From contig NC_067294.1 in assembly GCF_020740795.1 (NCBI RefSeq), forward strand, positions 1,798,001-1,862,000: DNA of 64,000 nucleotides. The letters are read 5' to 3'. This document shows positions 25,801 to 34,153 of this stretch, one piece after another (the first letter of the stretch is position 1; each line of letters starts with the position of its first letter). Under the pieces are notes generated by a model. It did no database searches and was not told the DNA's origin. It worked only from the letters and a program-made list of their open reading frames with translations. The position numbers and the translations under genes are program-made. This DNA is from Apus apus (Eukaryota; Chordata; Aves; Apodiformes; Apodidae).

Positions 25801-28312
25801 AAAGAGTTAACATCCTCACATGTAAGTTTAATTTTTGTACATTTCTTTAATAGAATATTTGCTAATTATGTATTAACTATCAATAAGGCACTTGAACTTT
25901 ACTCAGAAATGTGTTTTCTTGATGAACAATGACATAAGGCCAACCTCTGATATGAGGAATTTCTGTTTTAACCCAGGAACTGCAGCAAGCAATAATGGAA
26001 GACATGGTCCGGTTGGGGAAGGAGAGTGGACTTCATTCCTTTGAGCAGGTGAAATGAAACAACACATTGTTCAGTGTGGTCAGACAGGCAATTTGTCCAC
26101 AGGTGTCGAATGGGGATTTGTCAGCATTTGTGCTGCTGTGACATATCCTTGTTGCAGCTGCACACTGTGTTTTCTGAGAGCTTTTTTGCTTCCAACTTTG
26201 TTCCATTGAAAAAGAGACAGCTGTGATTCTGCCTTCCACTCCTGCTTGAAATTTGAATTAAATGTAGTGAAAGTTTTGGGTGCAGAGGTAAAAATCTAAT
26301 CCAGGGACATGAATAATCTCCAGTCTGACAACCAGGGGTCAAGATTAGTATCCGTAGGGCTCTGATGCTTCTGCCATTGAAAGCACTGGTAAGAAACTAG
26401 GTCACCAATTACCATTCTTATAACTGACCTAGGAAATGCTGCTGGTTTATTTATTTTCAGCCTGGGCACTAATTCTTTTCTGGTGCTTGTGTAAATATCT
26501 CTGCAACAGAGCTACAAACACTTCACAAGGAGAGAAGTGAAATCAACAGTTAATTACATAGCATTAAAAACACAGTAAAAAAAAATCCACCACATTTTAA
26601 AATATCTAATGTTTATTTGTGTTAAAATAATGAATATCTTATTCATTGCGTGTAATTAGCAAGGGCCTTTTTGCTTTTGTTTAGACTGTTTCTGAGTGGT
26701 AATTCTAATGAGTAATTCACCATATCTAAGTGCAGCAGAAGCACCATTAAACATAATCTTATTATTATTAATCCCTTAGTTACATGCAAATCAAATAATA
26801 GTAAAAAGAAATTAATTAAAAAAATGAAATTCAGTATAAAGTGCAGCTTGAAATGGACATAACTGTATGTGGTAATAAGTCTGGTTTGCTCCTGCCATAA
26901 TCTTCAGTGTGTGAAATATCCTCAAGTAATCAATTCTACCAGCAATTTGCAATTGAGAAACTGGAAGGCAGTGAGGGAAGCCGTGCCATCTTTCTAAAAA
27001 CTGAGAATAATGTTTCACATTTCAAGAGTAAAGGGCTTAAAAATTCTATTTCTGTAGCAACATACAATCTTAAAACCAAACTTTGAGCCAGATATCAGGG
27101 CTAATGCTCTGGTGGGACCCCCTGTGTATGGAGGAGCCCCTCTGTATCATCCCTGTTCTTGTCCACAGCCTGAGCTGGGATCTCTGGCATAGAAGTGACA
27201 ACTCTGGCTCCATCACCAACAGCTTCCAGGGCACAGGCTCTGAAAGCCAGGGGAGCATTCATGAGTAACAGGGACACTGATTTTGTGAAGGACAACGCTG
27301 GGGGAGGAACTGCACCGCTTTGTTTACTGAGGAAAATTGAACCACAAATCTGAAGGGAATTTAAAAATTGAGTCTCAGTCTATGTTCCCGCAGCTCTGAG
27401 TCTAACATAGTGCAAACTGGTCTGGTTTGGGGAAGCAGCAGATGGCTGGGGAATTTTGTCTTATATCAGCAGGCCACGACCAGTCACGCGGCAGTTTTCT
27501 GCTTTCTCCCACACCAGCACTCCCAGAGCTGCACTGGAAGGAAACGCTCCCATCTGTGCTGCCAGGCTCCCTGCTGTGCTCAGGCTGTGCTGGTAACAAG
27601 GGCAGCCTTGGGAAATCCTGGTTGCCTAGGATGAATGATTTTATATTGTTTTAATTAGCTAGTAACACAGCATCAATTCTTCCTTAACAATGATCATCGT
27701 GTGCACTCTCTGTGCCTGCAAAGCTTCGTGATGATTTTGCAAGGCTGAATTAATGCTGTGTACTTTCACTTGCAGTTTGGTTACGATGATGTTTCTTAGA
27801 GTGACTCCCTGCCCTCCCTCCCTTCTCCTGCCTTCCACAGTCTTTCCAACTGTGTGGAACTCCACAGCTGCAATATCACATATGGTGCCACTGTCCCTTG
27901 TGCTCAGCCTCGCTGTGTCGCAGCTTCATATAGAAAAGAGGTTCCTGTGCTCATCCTCTTGGAGAGCGCCCAGCTGGCAGGGAGCAGGGAAGGGTGAGGG
28001 GTGGTGGAGGGATCTAGTGTCACCTTGGAAAACTTGGGAAGGTGAGGTAAATCTGGGGGATCCAGCAAAAGGGTCCCTTGAGTTCCAGGTGCAGCCACCA
28101 GCAAGGCTGGCATAAGAAGTTAGTGTGATGTCTGCGATTTTTGCTATAAATATTTCACTTTCTCATTTTAGGTCAAGGCCATTTACATTCACTCTGATAT
28201 GTTCTCGGTACAAAATGGTTTGTTGACGCCAACGTTAAAGGCTAAAAGACCTGAACTCAGAGATTACTTCAAAAAACAAATAGCAGAGCTATATTCAAGC
28301 ATCTCCATCTGA
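1657..28312 (+). CDS. ACSL6: Long-chain acyl-CoA synthetase 6, whole coding region (20 exons, 698 aa)
   Basis: The enzyme ligates long-chain fatty acids to CoA with ATP, through an acyl-AMP intermediate, on ER, mitochondrial or plasma membranes. Twenty exons join without a frame break: 1657-1851, 2699-2813, 4594-4658, 5039-5140, 5285-5384, 6289-6467, 6992-7024, 7923-7974, 12428-12501, 15348-15425 (or 15484-15561), 17855-17989, 19113-19247, 21216-21311, 21990-22062, 23209-23297, 23894-24010, 24260-24403, 25258-25359, 25977-26048, 28172-28312. A hydrophobic anchor lies near residues 28-45. The ATP P-loop TSGTTGNPKG is at about 276-285, the adenine motif YGQTE at 458-462, and the fatty-acid synthetase signature with WLHTGDIG at about 535-542. 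The linker [14 protein letters not shown] starts at 554. Length matches the family (about 700 aa). The N terminus MQAQEIL, the [13 protein letters not shown] stretch and the flanking genes identify ACSL6 rather than ACSL1 or ACSL5. The start codon has A at -3. An N-terminally extended isoform is possible (see 1492-1567). Confidence 0.96.
2699..2813 (+). CDS. ACSL6: ACSL6 coding exon 2
   Basis: Acceptor cacacag, donor gtgaga, phase 0 to 1. It encodes [20 protein letters not shown] and onward to the FRRGFSIS segment, close to mammalian ACSL6. The first residues (GMA) differ from the mammalian DSG. Confidence 0.94.
3916..4552 (+). mobile_element. CR1 LINE 3' end (+), split by a second CR1
   Basis: The left part (3916 to about 4015) has the CR1 sense sequence from ccctggcacaggctacccag through gctgagggacatggttt. 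The expected continuation (cttagtgatgacc, then cagttggacttgatgatctt, gtcttttccaacc and a degenerate tail) reappears at about 4464-4552. The material between is a separate minus-strand CR1. Confidence 0.8.
4016..4463 (-). mobile_element. CR1 LINE 3'-end copy inserted within another CR1
   Basis: It starts with gaatcatagaatcacagagt, the reverse complement of a CR1 tail. It runs through the GGTTTAGGTTGGAAAGGACC, CCAGGTTGCTCCAAGCCCC, CTCACCACCCTCACAGG and CTTCTCTTCTCCAGGCTGAA blocks to about 4450. It is about 440 bases long and 5'-truncated. Confidence 0.88.
4594..4658 (+). CDS. ACSL6: ACSL6 coding exon 3
   Basis: Acceptor tgtcttccag, donor gtgagc, phase 1 to 0. It encodes [20 protein letters not shown], a strongly conserved ACSL block. 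It lies about 40 bases downstream of a nested CR1 cluster. Confidence 0.94.
5039..5140 (+). CDS. ACSL6: ACSL6 coding exon 4
   Basis: Acceptor aaattccag, donor gtgaga, phase 0 to 0, 34 codons. It ends in the conserved [11 protein letters not shown] motif. Confidence 0.94.
5285..5384 (+). CDS. ACSL6: ACSL6 coding exon 5
   Basis: Acceptor ctcctgcag, donor gtaaaa, phase 0 to 1. It encodes [19 protein letters not shown] and AIRYIVNT, near-identical to mammalian ACSL6. Confidence 0.95.
5778..6131 (+). mobile_element. CR1 LINE 3'-end fragment
   Basis: It carries the CR1 sense blocks ctgttcagcctggagaagag, ttaggaagaacttcttcaca and ggctgcccagggaggtggtg. It ends in gacttgatggtcttgaaggt, then tgattctatgattct. 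It lies in ACSL6 intron 5. Confidence 0.92.
6289..6467 (+). CDS. ACSL6: ACSL6 coding exon 6
   Basis: Acceptor tttcttccag, donor gtaact, phase 1 to 0. It encodes [23 protein letters not shown] and [11 protein letters not shown], then [14 protein letters not shown]. The order matches the family. Confidence 0.94.
6992..7024 (+). CDS. ACSL6: ACSL6 coding exon 7 (33-base micro-exon)
   Basis: Acceptor ttctctttcag, donor gtgagt, phase 0 to 0. The 11 residues are [11 protein letters not shown], matching the short variable linker between the N-terminal and AMP-binding parts of ACSL6. Skipping it would keep the frame. Confidence 0.88.
7923..7974 (+). CDS. ACSL6: ACSL6 coding exon 8 (start of the ATP P-loop)
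   Basis: Acceptor tgtatttctag, donor gtaaaa, phase 0 to 1. It encodes [14 protein letters not shown], the first part of the AMP-binding P-loop. Confidence 0.95.
7975..12427 (+). other. ACSL6 intron 8 (4.45 kb), no gene seen
   Basis: The largest ACSL6 intron. It contains an A18 run at 8311-8328 and T-rich tracts near 9120 and 9200. No conserved exon, RNA gene or CR1 copy was recognised. Confidence 0.8.
12428..12501 (+). CDS. ACSL6: ACSL6 coding exon 9 (end of the P-loop)
   Basis: Acceptor cctttcag, donor gtgaat, phase 1 to 0. It encodes [20 protein letters not shown] and a KVTE end, completing TSGTTGNPKG. The preceding intron (7975-12427) is the longest in the gene. Confidence 0.95.
12502..15347 (+). 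other. ACSL6 intron 9, no gene seen
   Basis: It holds an A14 run at 14781-14794 and a pyrimidine-rich 300 bases before exon 10a (15160-15347). Nothing else was recognised. Confidence 0.8.
15348..15425 (+). CDS. ACSL6: ACSL6 alternative exon 10a (F-type fatty-acid gate)
   Basis: Acceptor cacctgcag, donor gtaaga, phase 0 to 0, 26 codons. It encodes [19 protein letters not shown], with phenylalanine at the gate position (residue 319). In mammals ACSL1 and ACSL6 carry two alternative forms of this exon, which changes the gate domain and enzyme kinetics. Confidence 0.94.
15484..15561 (+). CDS. ACSL6: ACSL6 alternative exon 10b (Y-type fatty-acid gate)
   Basis: Acceptor gttttttttccag, donor gtaagg, phase 0 to 0, also 26 codons. 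It encodes [19 protein letters not shown], with tyrosine at residue 319. It has the same length and phase as 10a, so either joins exon 9 to exon 11. It lies only 58 bases after 10a. Confidence 0.93.
15562..17854 (+). other. ACSL6 intron 10 downstream of the gate exons
   Basis: It contains a (TA)n microsatellite at about 16894-16913. Splicing-regulatory elements for the exon 10a/10b choice could lie here, but none is identifiable by eye. Confidence 0.75.
16894..16913. repeat. (TA)10 microsatellite
   Basis: About ten consecutive TA dinucleotides within ACSL6 intron 10. Confidence 0.95.
17855..17989 (+). CDS. ACSL6: ACSL6 coding exon 11
   Basis: Acceptor ttgttcccatcag, donor gtgagt, phase 0 to 0, 45 codons. 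It encodes the conserved [20 protein letters not shown] and [17 protein letters not shown] blocks. Confidence 0.96.
19113..19247 (+). CDS. ACSL6: ACSL6 coding exon 12
   Basis: Acceptor tttctcccacag, donor gtaagg, phase 0 to 0, 45 codons. It encodes [20 protein letters not shown] and [18 protein letters not shown]. Confidence 0.95.
20908..21121 (+). mobile_element. CR1 LINE 3'-end fragment
   Basis: The sense blocks include gacattaggaagaaattg, gagggtggtgagaccctggc, ggcttggagcagcctgggct and ccttccaacccaaaccag, ending tgtgattctctg. It lies in ACSL6 intron 12, close to exon 13. Confidence 0.92.
21216..21311 (+). CDS. ACSL6: ACSL6 coding exon 13
   Basis: Acceptor gtccaacag, donor gtgggt, phase 0 to 0, 32 codons. 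It encodes [23 protein letters not shown]1 copy ends about 95 bases upstream. Confidence 0.95.
21990..22062 (+). CDS. ACSL6: ACSL6 coding exon 14 (adenine-binding motif)
   Basis: Acceptor tctttgtcag, donor gtaaca, phase 0 to 1. It encodes [25 protein letters not shown] is the adenine-contacting motif of the adenylate-forming superfamily. Confidence 0.96.
22938..22995 (+). mobile_element. Short CR1 3'-tail remnant
   Basis: Only the last approximately 58 bases remain: gaacttgatgatcttcaggg, cccttccaaacaggatgatt, ctatg. It lies in ACSL6 intron 14. Confidence 0.7.
23209..23297 (+). CDS. ACSL6: ACSL6 coding exon 15
   Basis: Acceptor gatttccag, donor gtagca, phase 1 to 0. It encodes [20 protein letters not shown] and an AKGEGE end. 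Confidence 0.94.
23657..23687. repeat. Short tandem repeat, 11-base unit, about 2.8 copies
   Basis: The unit caagccaactt repeats at 23657, 23668 and 23679 (the third copy is incomplete). It lies in ACSL6 intron 15. Confidence 0.9.
23894..24010 (+). CDS. ACSL6: ACSL6 coding exon 16 (FACS signature)
   Basis: Acceptor ctgttttgcag, donor gtgcgt, phase 0 to 0, 39 codons. It encodes [15 protein letters not shown] and [14 protein letters not shown]. The aspartate of TGDIG is the ribose-binding residue in this enzyme family. Confidence 0.95.
24260..24403 (+). CDS. ACSL6: ACSL6 coding exon 17 (linker region)
   Basis: Acceptor ttctcccaacag, donor gtaaaa, phase 0 to 0, 48 codons. It encodes [20 protein letters not shown] and [20 protein letters not shown], the domain-swivel linker and start of the C-terminal domain. 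Confidence 0.96.
25258..25359 (+). CDS. ACSL6: ACSL6 coding exon 18
   Basis: Acceptor tcacctacag, donor gtttgt, phase 0 to 0, 34 codons. It encodes [20 protein letters not shown] and an ELCKNK end. Confidence 0.94.
25977..26048 (+). CDS. ACSL6: ACSL6 coding exon 19
   Basis: Acceptor ttttaacccag, donor gtgaaa, phase 0 to 0, 24 codons. It encodes [19 protein letters not shown]. Confidence 0.94.
26049..28171 (+). other. ACSL6 intron 19, AT-rich, no gene seen
   Basis: The stretch 26560-26830 is markedly AT-rich, with several TAATTA/TTAATT-type homeodomain-like words. No exon or repeat family was recognised. Confidence 0.7.
28172..28312 (+). CDS. ACSL6: ACSL6 last coding exon 20, with stop
   Basis: Acceptor tctcattttag. 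It encodes [20 protein letters not shown], then [16 protein letters not shown] and a short tail, stopping at TGA 28310-28312. The C terminus matches ACSL6 in length. The 3' UTR follows without an obvious nearby AATAAA. Confidence 0.96.
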   Translation, partial: VKAIYIHSDMFSVQNGLLTPTLKAKRPELRDYFKKQIAELYSSISI

Positions 28313-28634
28313 AACCACGGGAAGAATGTTTGGAATGATGGACTTTTTAGCAATATTAGAATAACACTCAAAAAATGCAGAGCCAGAATGACACAGCTGA
28401 AATGGATAAACATCTGAGTCTTACATTTGAGCCTTGCATTGTTCTAGGACTTCACCACTAACCATAATTCTCCTTCTTTTTTCCATCACTGTGATACAGT
28501 TTATTTTTTACTCCATGTACACCATAGGGTACCACTAAGGACTGTGCTAAATGGCCACAATATATACAGAAATGTCAATCTGTCACCAAGTAAATTATGG
28601 AAACTTACCTTACTAATAACTACAAACATTTTTA

Positions 28635-28640
28635 ATTAAA
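28635..28640 (+). terminator. Candidate poly(A) signal (ATTAAA) for ACSL6
   Basis: An ATTAAA hexamer lies 323 bases after the ACSL6 stop codon, followed by moderately GT-rich sequence. No AATAAA occurs nearer. The first AATAAA downstream is at 29545-29550, followed by a gtggtctgg stretch, and could serve a longer 3' UTR. Neither is proven. Confidence 0.3.
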
Positions 28641-29544
28641 ATAGGGAAAATTTCAGGTATGCCTGCTCATATTGGATTGTATATAACCTAATGCATTAGA
28701 AACTAAAGTTGTTGATCAATCAATAATATGGTCTACCTCAAACAACCAGTGATTGATGGTGAAAGTCTGTTTTCCCTGATCTGACACTTCAAGCTGGATA
28801 TTGATTTATATATTAAGTGATAGGTTTTTTTTATTTTCCAAGACATAAATACATTAATTCAATTGCTAATGACCTAAGTAACAACCAGAATAGGAACAGG
28901 AATTAATCTTCTGCTATTTGTACCTAGTAGGCCTATTATTATATTACATCTAAGGGATTAATATTACCTTGAAATTACCAGAACAGGTTAGGAAGCAATA
29001 GGATAGGATTCCCTCTACTTTTCATCCCAACTTGGTTTATACATGGCATGCTGGTTTTACATTAGGGCCTCCTTCAGCCCAGTGCACTCATTGACATCTG
29101 AACTGCTCAAACTGGGAAGGCTGGGAAGGCATCACTGGCTCTCTGGGAGTTCCCGTTAACCCATAATGCTCCCGGTCCCTAATCTGTTACTTTACATGCT
29201 GCTAATACCGCATAGTCCAGCTGGGCTAACTCCCTTTCAGAAACAGCACTGAAGAAATGGAGCACAAGGTCTAAGCTGTGATTCTGAAGGAAGGGGGCTT
29301 AGGTCTGGGAGAAGAGCCAGCCTGGGACGTGGCAGTGGAGGGAGGGCATCCCTCGGCTGGCTGCTGGAGAGGAAGAAACGCTGCTGCAAGAGGCCTGTGG
29401 AGATGGGCAAAAGGCTGGGTTAGCAGTGCTGCTGTGAGGTGTCACTGGACGTGGTTGCAGAGAAGCCTGCTAAGAAAACATCTCTCCGTTCAGACATCTG
29501 GAAGCCTCAGTTCCCACTGTCATTGCTTCCAGTGGCCTCTCGGG

Positions 29545-29550
29545 AATAAA
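29545..29550 (+). terminator. Candidate distal poly(A) signal (AATAAA) for ACSL6
   Basis: This is the first AATAAA downstream of the ACSL6 stop, about 1.2 kb away, with a GT-rich stretch about 10 bases later. It would fit the long 3' UTRs usual for this gene. Confidence 0.3.
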
Positions 29551-32500
29551 GAGCACGTGGTCTGGACAAAACCTTAAGACTTCACAACCAGCTGCAGCCA
29601 CCAGAAAGGGGACAAGTCCCACGTGGAACATGAACAGACTCTGGGGCTCTCTCCTGATACAAAGCACGGTACAAAACAATGAGAAAACTGTAAAGTCAAG
29701 TCGCTTGAATGCTTGGACTGTCAGCAGTTTCCTTCTGCTAAACAGGGTCTTATGTGTGTGTGTTTTAATAGCTGCTGTTTGTTGCAGCAGTGCATAGTGG
29801 CATGGAGCTGTGCCTGCTAGATCAGCTTTGCTAGGACAGTGAAAGCACGCTCATTTTCTCTCTTAAACTGGAATCCGCTGTAGATTTTTGAAGCTAGAAT
29901 TTCAAATTTTCAATCTGAATCATCTCTTATTTTCCCTCAGATATTCCATTGCATGCTTCAAAATGAAATCAATTGAATTAATGAGTGAGTGTTACACGAA
30001 GACTGATTTATTGCAGTATTTTGAGAACACAATGATGCAAAGGAAACCATATCAACTAACATAATCACTCAGATAAAGCATTTGATTTATCAGATGTGGA
30101 AGGATTTGGCTGAATCCCTTTTTGCGCCTGATTCCTCATTTGATTCCAGTGCAATGAGTCATATCAGTCCAAAGCAAGTCAGAGATATCACTGCTGTCAG
30201 CCCAGACTACAGCACATTCATTTTTCACCAACGTACGCAGCAGCAGCACCCCTGGGGAGGCTGCGTCTGCTACGTGGAGGGATCACAGGAGTGACTGGAT
30301 CAAATCTGGCTCTTTAGGTCAAGTCACAAAGGATTTTTATCTCTCCGGTGTCTAGTTCACCTCCTTTCTGTATCAGCCAAAAGACAGGCATTACACATGC
30401 ACGCTTCAGAGCAATGCAGAATCACATTCAGTACCATTTCCTGCCTGCTTCAGTGCAACGAACTTTTAAAGTACATTAAAAAATAACTACTCATCTAAAT
30501 AAGTACAGAAAAGCTATTTTCCACTGATCTCTTTCTACCATGTGAATTTAACTTTTCTCCTGAGGTTATTTCAGTTTACCAAATTTTTAGACAACTACAC
30601 TCTGTATGAGGTACAGAAGATCCCAAGATGAGTTTATTTATGGCTTAGATGGCTGTTATTTTTACCTACCTAATGCTAAATAATGTATCTGTGTTCTTCT
30701 TTTGGTGTTTGATGCACAATGTCAGATGCACTAGAGCCAGAGATATGGACACCAAAAAAATAAGAAAAAAAATACCAACTTGGCCACACGAGGACGGTGC
30801 AAAATTTGGGAGAAACTGTGTTGCCCCACCAGAAGTGTTGTTGGAAGCTGTAGAAATGAACCAAAAGCTCTTGTTAATACCTTCTTGTGAAATCAGGTTT
30901 TCTCCTCCGGGTCTCACCATGATCACAACAATGCTGTAGGAGGTTACAACTTGAAAAGAGCACACACGTAACACGTGAGCTGGGCACAAACACCTTTCTC
31001 TTTGAATTCCAGGAATATTTATTCTCCATTGAGCTTTCTTAAATTGACATACCTCTTGTGAGCACCAAGGAAAAAATCCCCAGGGCTGCCCAAGAGCCAG
31101 TTTTATTTTTCCTTAAGATAACTAATCACAAAATGTATTTCTGATGTTAATCTGACTGAAAAGAGCTGAGACTTAAGTGCTGGTACAGAAGTGGCAATGC
31201 AAGTTCCCCTTCCCTGTAAGGAGCTCTATTCCTGATGGCTTGAGGACTGGTGTAACTAATTGCTGTTATCTGGGGGTTCACTCTGCAATCAGTTAATGAA
31301 TAAACACAGGAAGGCCACCAAAATGAGCCCAGCTCTGCTGCTGGGGTGAGTGGGCTCAGTGCTGGGACATCTTAAATCTGGGAGCTTCTTCCTGGGCCTG
31401 GTGCTATGTCTGTGAAGTCACTGGAAGTCTGTCTCCAGTGCTCATGTACAAAAATGAGAATAAAACACTTTATTTATTTCCCCCCCCCCCCAGGATGAGA
31501 CTAGTGCTTTGTTATACAGGTTGTATGTTCTTTGCTCAACACGTTGCACTGACACGACCCTGTTCTGCCGCGGGAACGGTCAAAGACACGAGTGTGAGAG
31601 GAACCACAGCAGGCAGCCCTCACCCCGTGCTGGCAGGAAACACAGAATTGTTCCTTCCTGAAAGGCACGTTTGCAGGTTAAACTGGTCGAGACGCATCAG
31701 TTGAGAGCGAGAGAGACAGTGAGTTGTTTATTGATAAAGTATTATTTTGCAATCTGTCCTCATTGTGAGTAAGTATGTATCAGCATCAGTAAAGTCCAGT
31801 GTCATTTTTTGCCATGAATATGAAAATCTTGCATATAACAAAATAATCTGACTTAATCATCTGGAACTAAACAAATTAACTATAGATTTTTTTTTCTTTG
31901 TTTTCCATGTGTTAAAAGCACAAACTGGTGAACTATATGTAAATAAACAGCTACAAGATGAATGTAAAACAGGAAAGAATATACTATTTTTGCATGGTAA
32001 CAAATTACTTAAAGACCTCTTGATGCCTTACAGAAAATTTGGAAAAAGCATTTTATTTAGAGGCAATTCTATCCAAGTACTTTTTGTATCTTTAGCTCAT
32101 TTTGGTTTTGTCTGGGGGGGAAAAGGCAAGCAGAATTTACTCTTAATTTCTTCTTGAATTGACATCCTTCAGTACTTTGCACACTGAGTGGTCTCTACAC
32201 CCTCATTACTCCTGTTAAATGGAGAAGTTGAGGCTGCTCCTTCTGGAGAAATCCAGATGTTTGTAGCCAGTTTCAGATCCCTGGAATTGTTCCAAAATAA
32301 AATGTTTTCTGAGGCATCTAGAGCCCCTTTAAGCCCTTCATTTCAGCTTTTTGTTTTGTATTTTAGCGAAGTACAAGCAGCAAACAAATGAGGCATTTTC
32401 GTAAGCGTTGCCTGTTCTATTTTCAACTGAAACTGAAGGAGTTAAAATGTAACATATACATTCGTGTAAAAAGAAATAATCTAACTGTAATTAAAGATAT

Positions 32501-33076
32501 TTCTGTTTTGGTATATTAGCATGTATATCAAAAGGCATCCATGGAAATTTTTGTAAAGAATTAAATTGTCTCATTTCTCAAAACTGGTCTGAAGATTTTC
32601 TTGTGGACTGACATACAATAAAAGCTCTTTTATAAAATCTGTTGTTAGTCCAGCACTCTGTCCTCACCATCCATAGGGAGACATTCAGGATCTGTGCCTG
32701 TACTACATGTGTTGTAAAAAAAAAAAAAAAAGAGTAAAATAAAATAATGACCAAAGGAATACTCGAACCTGAGATTGATTTTAGCAATCTTCTATGAAAA
32801 AATTATTGCAAAGTCCTCTGAAGACGCAGCAGTCTTTCTGTAATGGTTTATTTTTTTTTTAATTTCAAATCAATTAATAATATAACAAAATGTATATGCT
32901 TGTTTAATATGAATTGACAATTGGGAATGCATAGTATTTTTTCAGACTATGTGTCTAAACCAATAAAGTTTAAAAGCCTTCAGTCTCTATTCCAGTTTCT
33001 GTGTGCACTTGCATCTCTCTTCCTTCATTTGGAAATTGTGGAATTTAAAAAACAAAACAATTTGGAAATGAAGTGT

Positions 33077-33638
33077 GGTCAGCAGGGCCAGGGAGGGGAT
33101 TCTGCCCCTCTGCTTTGGTGAGACCCCACCTGCAGTGCTGTATATAGCTCTGGAGCCTCAGCACAGGAGAGACATGGAGCTGTTGGAGAGAGTCCAGAGG
33201 AGCCGTGGAGATGATCCCAGGGCTGGAGCAGCTCTGCTCTGGAGACAGGCTGGGAGAGTTGGGGTGTTCAGCCTGGAGAAGAGAAGGCTCCAGGGAGACC
33301 TGAGAGCACCTTCCAGTGCCTGAAGGGGCTCCAGGAAAGCTGGGGAGGGACTTGGGACAAGGGCAGGGAGGGATGGGATGAGGGGAAATGGATTAAAACT
33401 GGAAGAGGGGAGATTTAGGTTGGACATTATGAGGATATTTTTTAATGTGAGGGTGGTGAGACCCTGGCCCAGGTTGCCCAGAGAAGCTGTGGCTGCCCCA
33501 TCCCTGGCAGTGTTGAAGGGCAGGTTGGATGGGGCTTGGAGCAGCCTGGGCTGGTGGGAGGTGTCCCTGCCCATGCAGGGGGTGGGACTGGATGGTCTTT
33601 AAGGTCCCTTCCAACCCAAACCAGTCTGATTCTATGAA
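33077..33638 (+). mobile_element. CR1 LINE 3' copy, longest in the window
   Basis: About 560 bases of CR1 sense sequence run from gattctgcccctctgctttg and agaccccacctgcagtgctg through ggtgttcagcctggagaaga to ccttccaacccaaaccagtc, then tgattctatga. It ends about 330 bases upstream of the MEIKIN start codon, just outside the CpG-rich promoter. Confidence 0.93.
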
Positions 33639-33858
33639 ATCCACTCCCGACAAAGACCTGCTGTGCACGCTTCACGTCGCCGGGGGCACGAGCCTCCTCT
33701 CCCCCAGCAGCTGAACCACGAGCTCTGACCAGCTGCCGCTTACGACGGGCGCAGGGCGATCAAACCGGGCGGTGTCTCACGCCCCAACCAGTGCCAGGGA
33801 CCACCCCCACCCCCCCGCCCCCCGCCTTTCCCGGCCCGACCCCCGCTGCCGTCGGGCC

Positions 33859-33868
33859 GCGCATGCGG
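33859..33868. promoter_or_regulatory. NRF1-type site GCGCATGCGG
   Basis: It differs from the consensus palindrome GCGCATGCGC only in the last base and lies about 100 bases upstream of the MEIKIN ATG. NRF1 binding is known to be methylation-sensitive. Its use here is inferred. Confidence 0.5.
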
Positions 33869-33893
33869 GGCGGGAGGTGCCGGCGCGGGGCCG

Positions 33894-33942
33894 GGCGGCG
33901 GTTGTGGCGGGGCCCGGCGGGGCGGCGGTTGTGGCGGGCGGG
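33894..33942. repeat. 27-base tandem duplication in the MEIKIN 5' region
   Basis: ggcggcggttgtggcggg occurs twice, with gttgtggcgg at 33901 and 33928, a period of 27 bases. It lies 28-76 bases upstream of the start codon. Confidence 0.85.
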
Positions 33943-33969
33943 CAGGCAGCCCCAGCCCCAGCCCCCGGC

Positions 33970-34153
33970 ATGGAGCGGGGCCGCGGGCAGGGCTCCGCCC
34001 GGGCGGGAGAGGCCCCGCGGAAGAAGCGGCGCTCGTCCCCGCTGCCGGGGCTGGGCGCTGCCCCGGGCAGAGGCGGCAGCCGGGCCCGCGTCCCGCAGCC
34101 CTGCCGGAGGCGGCTGTTCGGGAGCGCGGGCTCCCTCGGGCCCCGGCCCGGCG
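33970..34153 (+). CDS. MEIKIN: MEIKIN exon 1
   Basis: The ATG at 33970 has a strong context, and the donor gtgaga follows 34153 (ends phase 1). It encodes an Arg/Gly/Pro-rich N terminus with EAPRKKRRSSPLPG and CRRRLFGSAG. It is far more GC-rich than the other exons because it sits in the CpG island. Confidence 0.75.

Larger units (their letters stand above)
28313..33076. other. ACSL6 3' UTR and ACSL6-MEIKIN intergenic region
   Basis: No conserved coding exon, tRNA or CR1 was seen before 33077. It contains a C12 run at 31480-31491 and an A16 run at 32716-32731. Short open frames here show no family resemblance and look like chance. Confidence 0.75.

Noticed and set aside
33158-33574. Minus-strand 138-codon open frame with [17 protein letters not shown]
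   Set aside because: It is the antisense translation of a CR1 3' end. The same peptide recurs at the other CR1 copies (for example 4124 and 20857).
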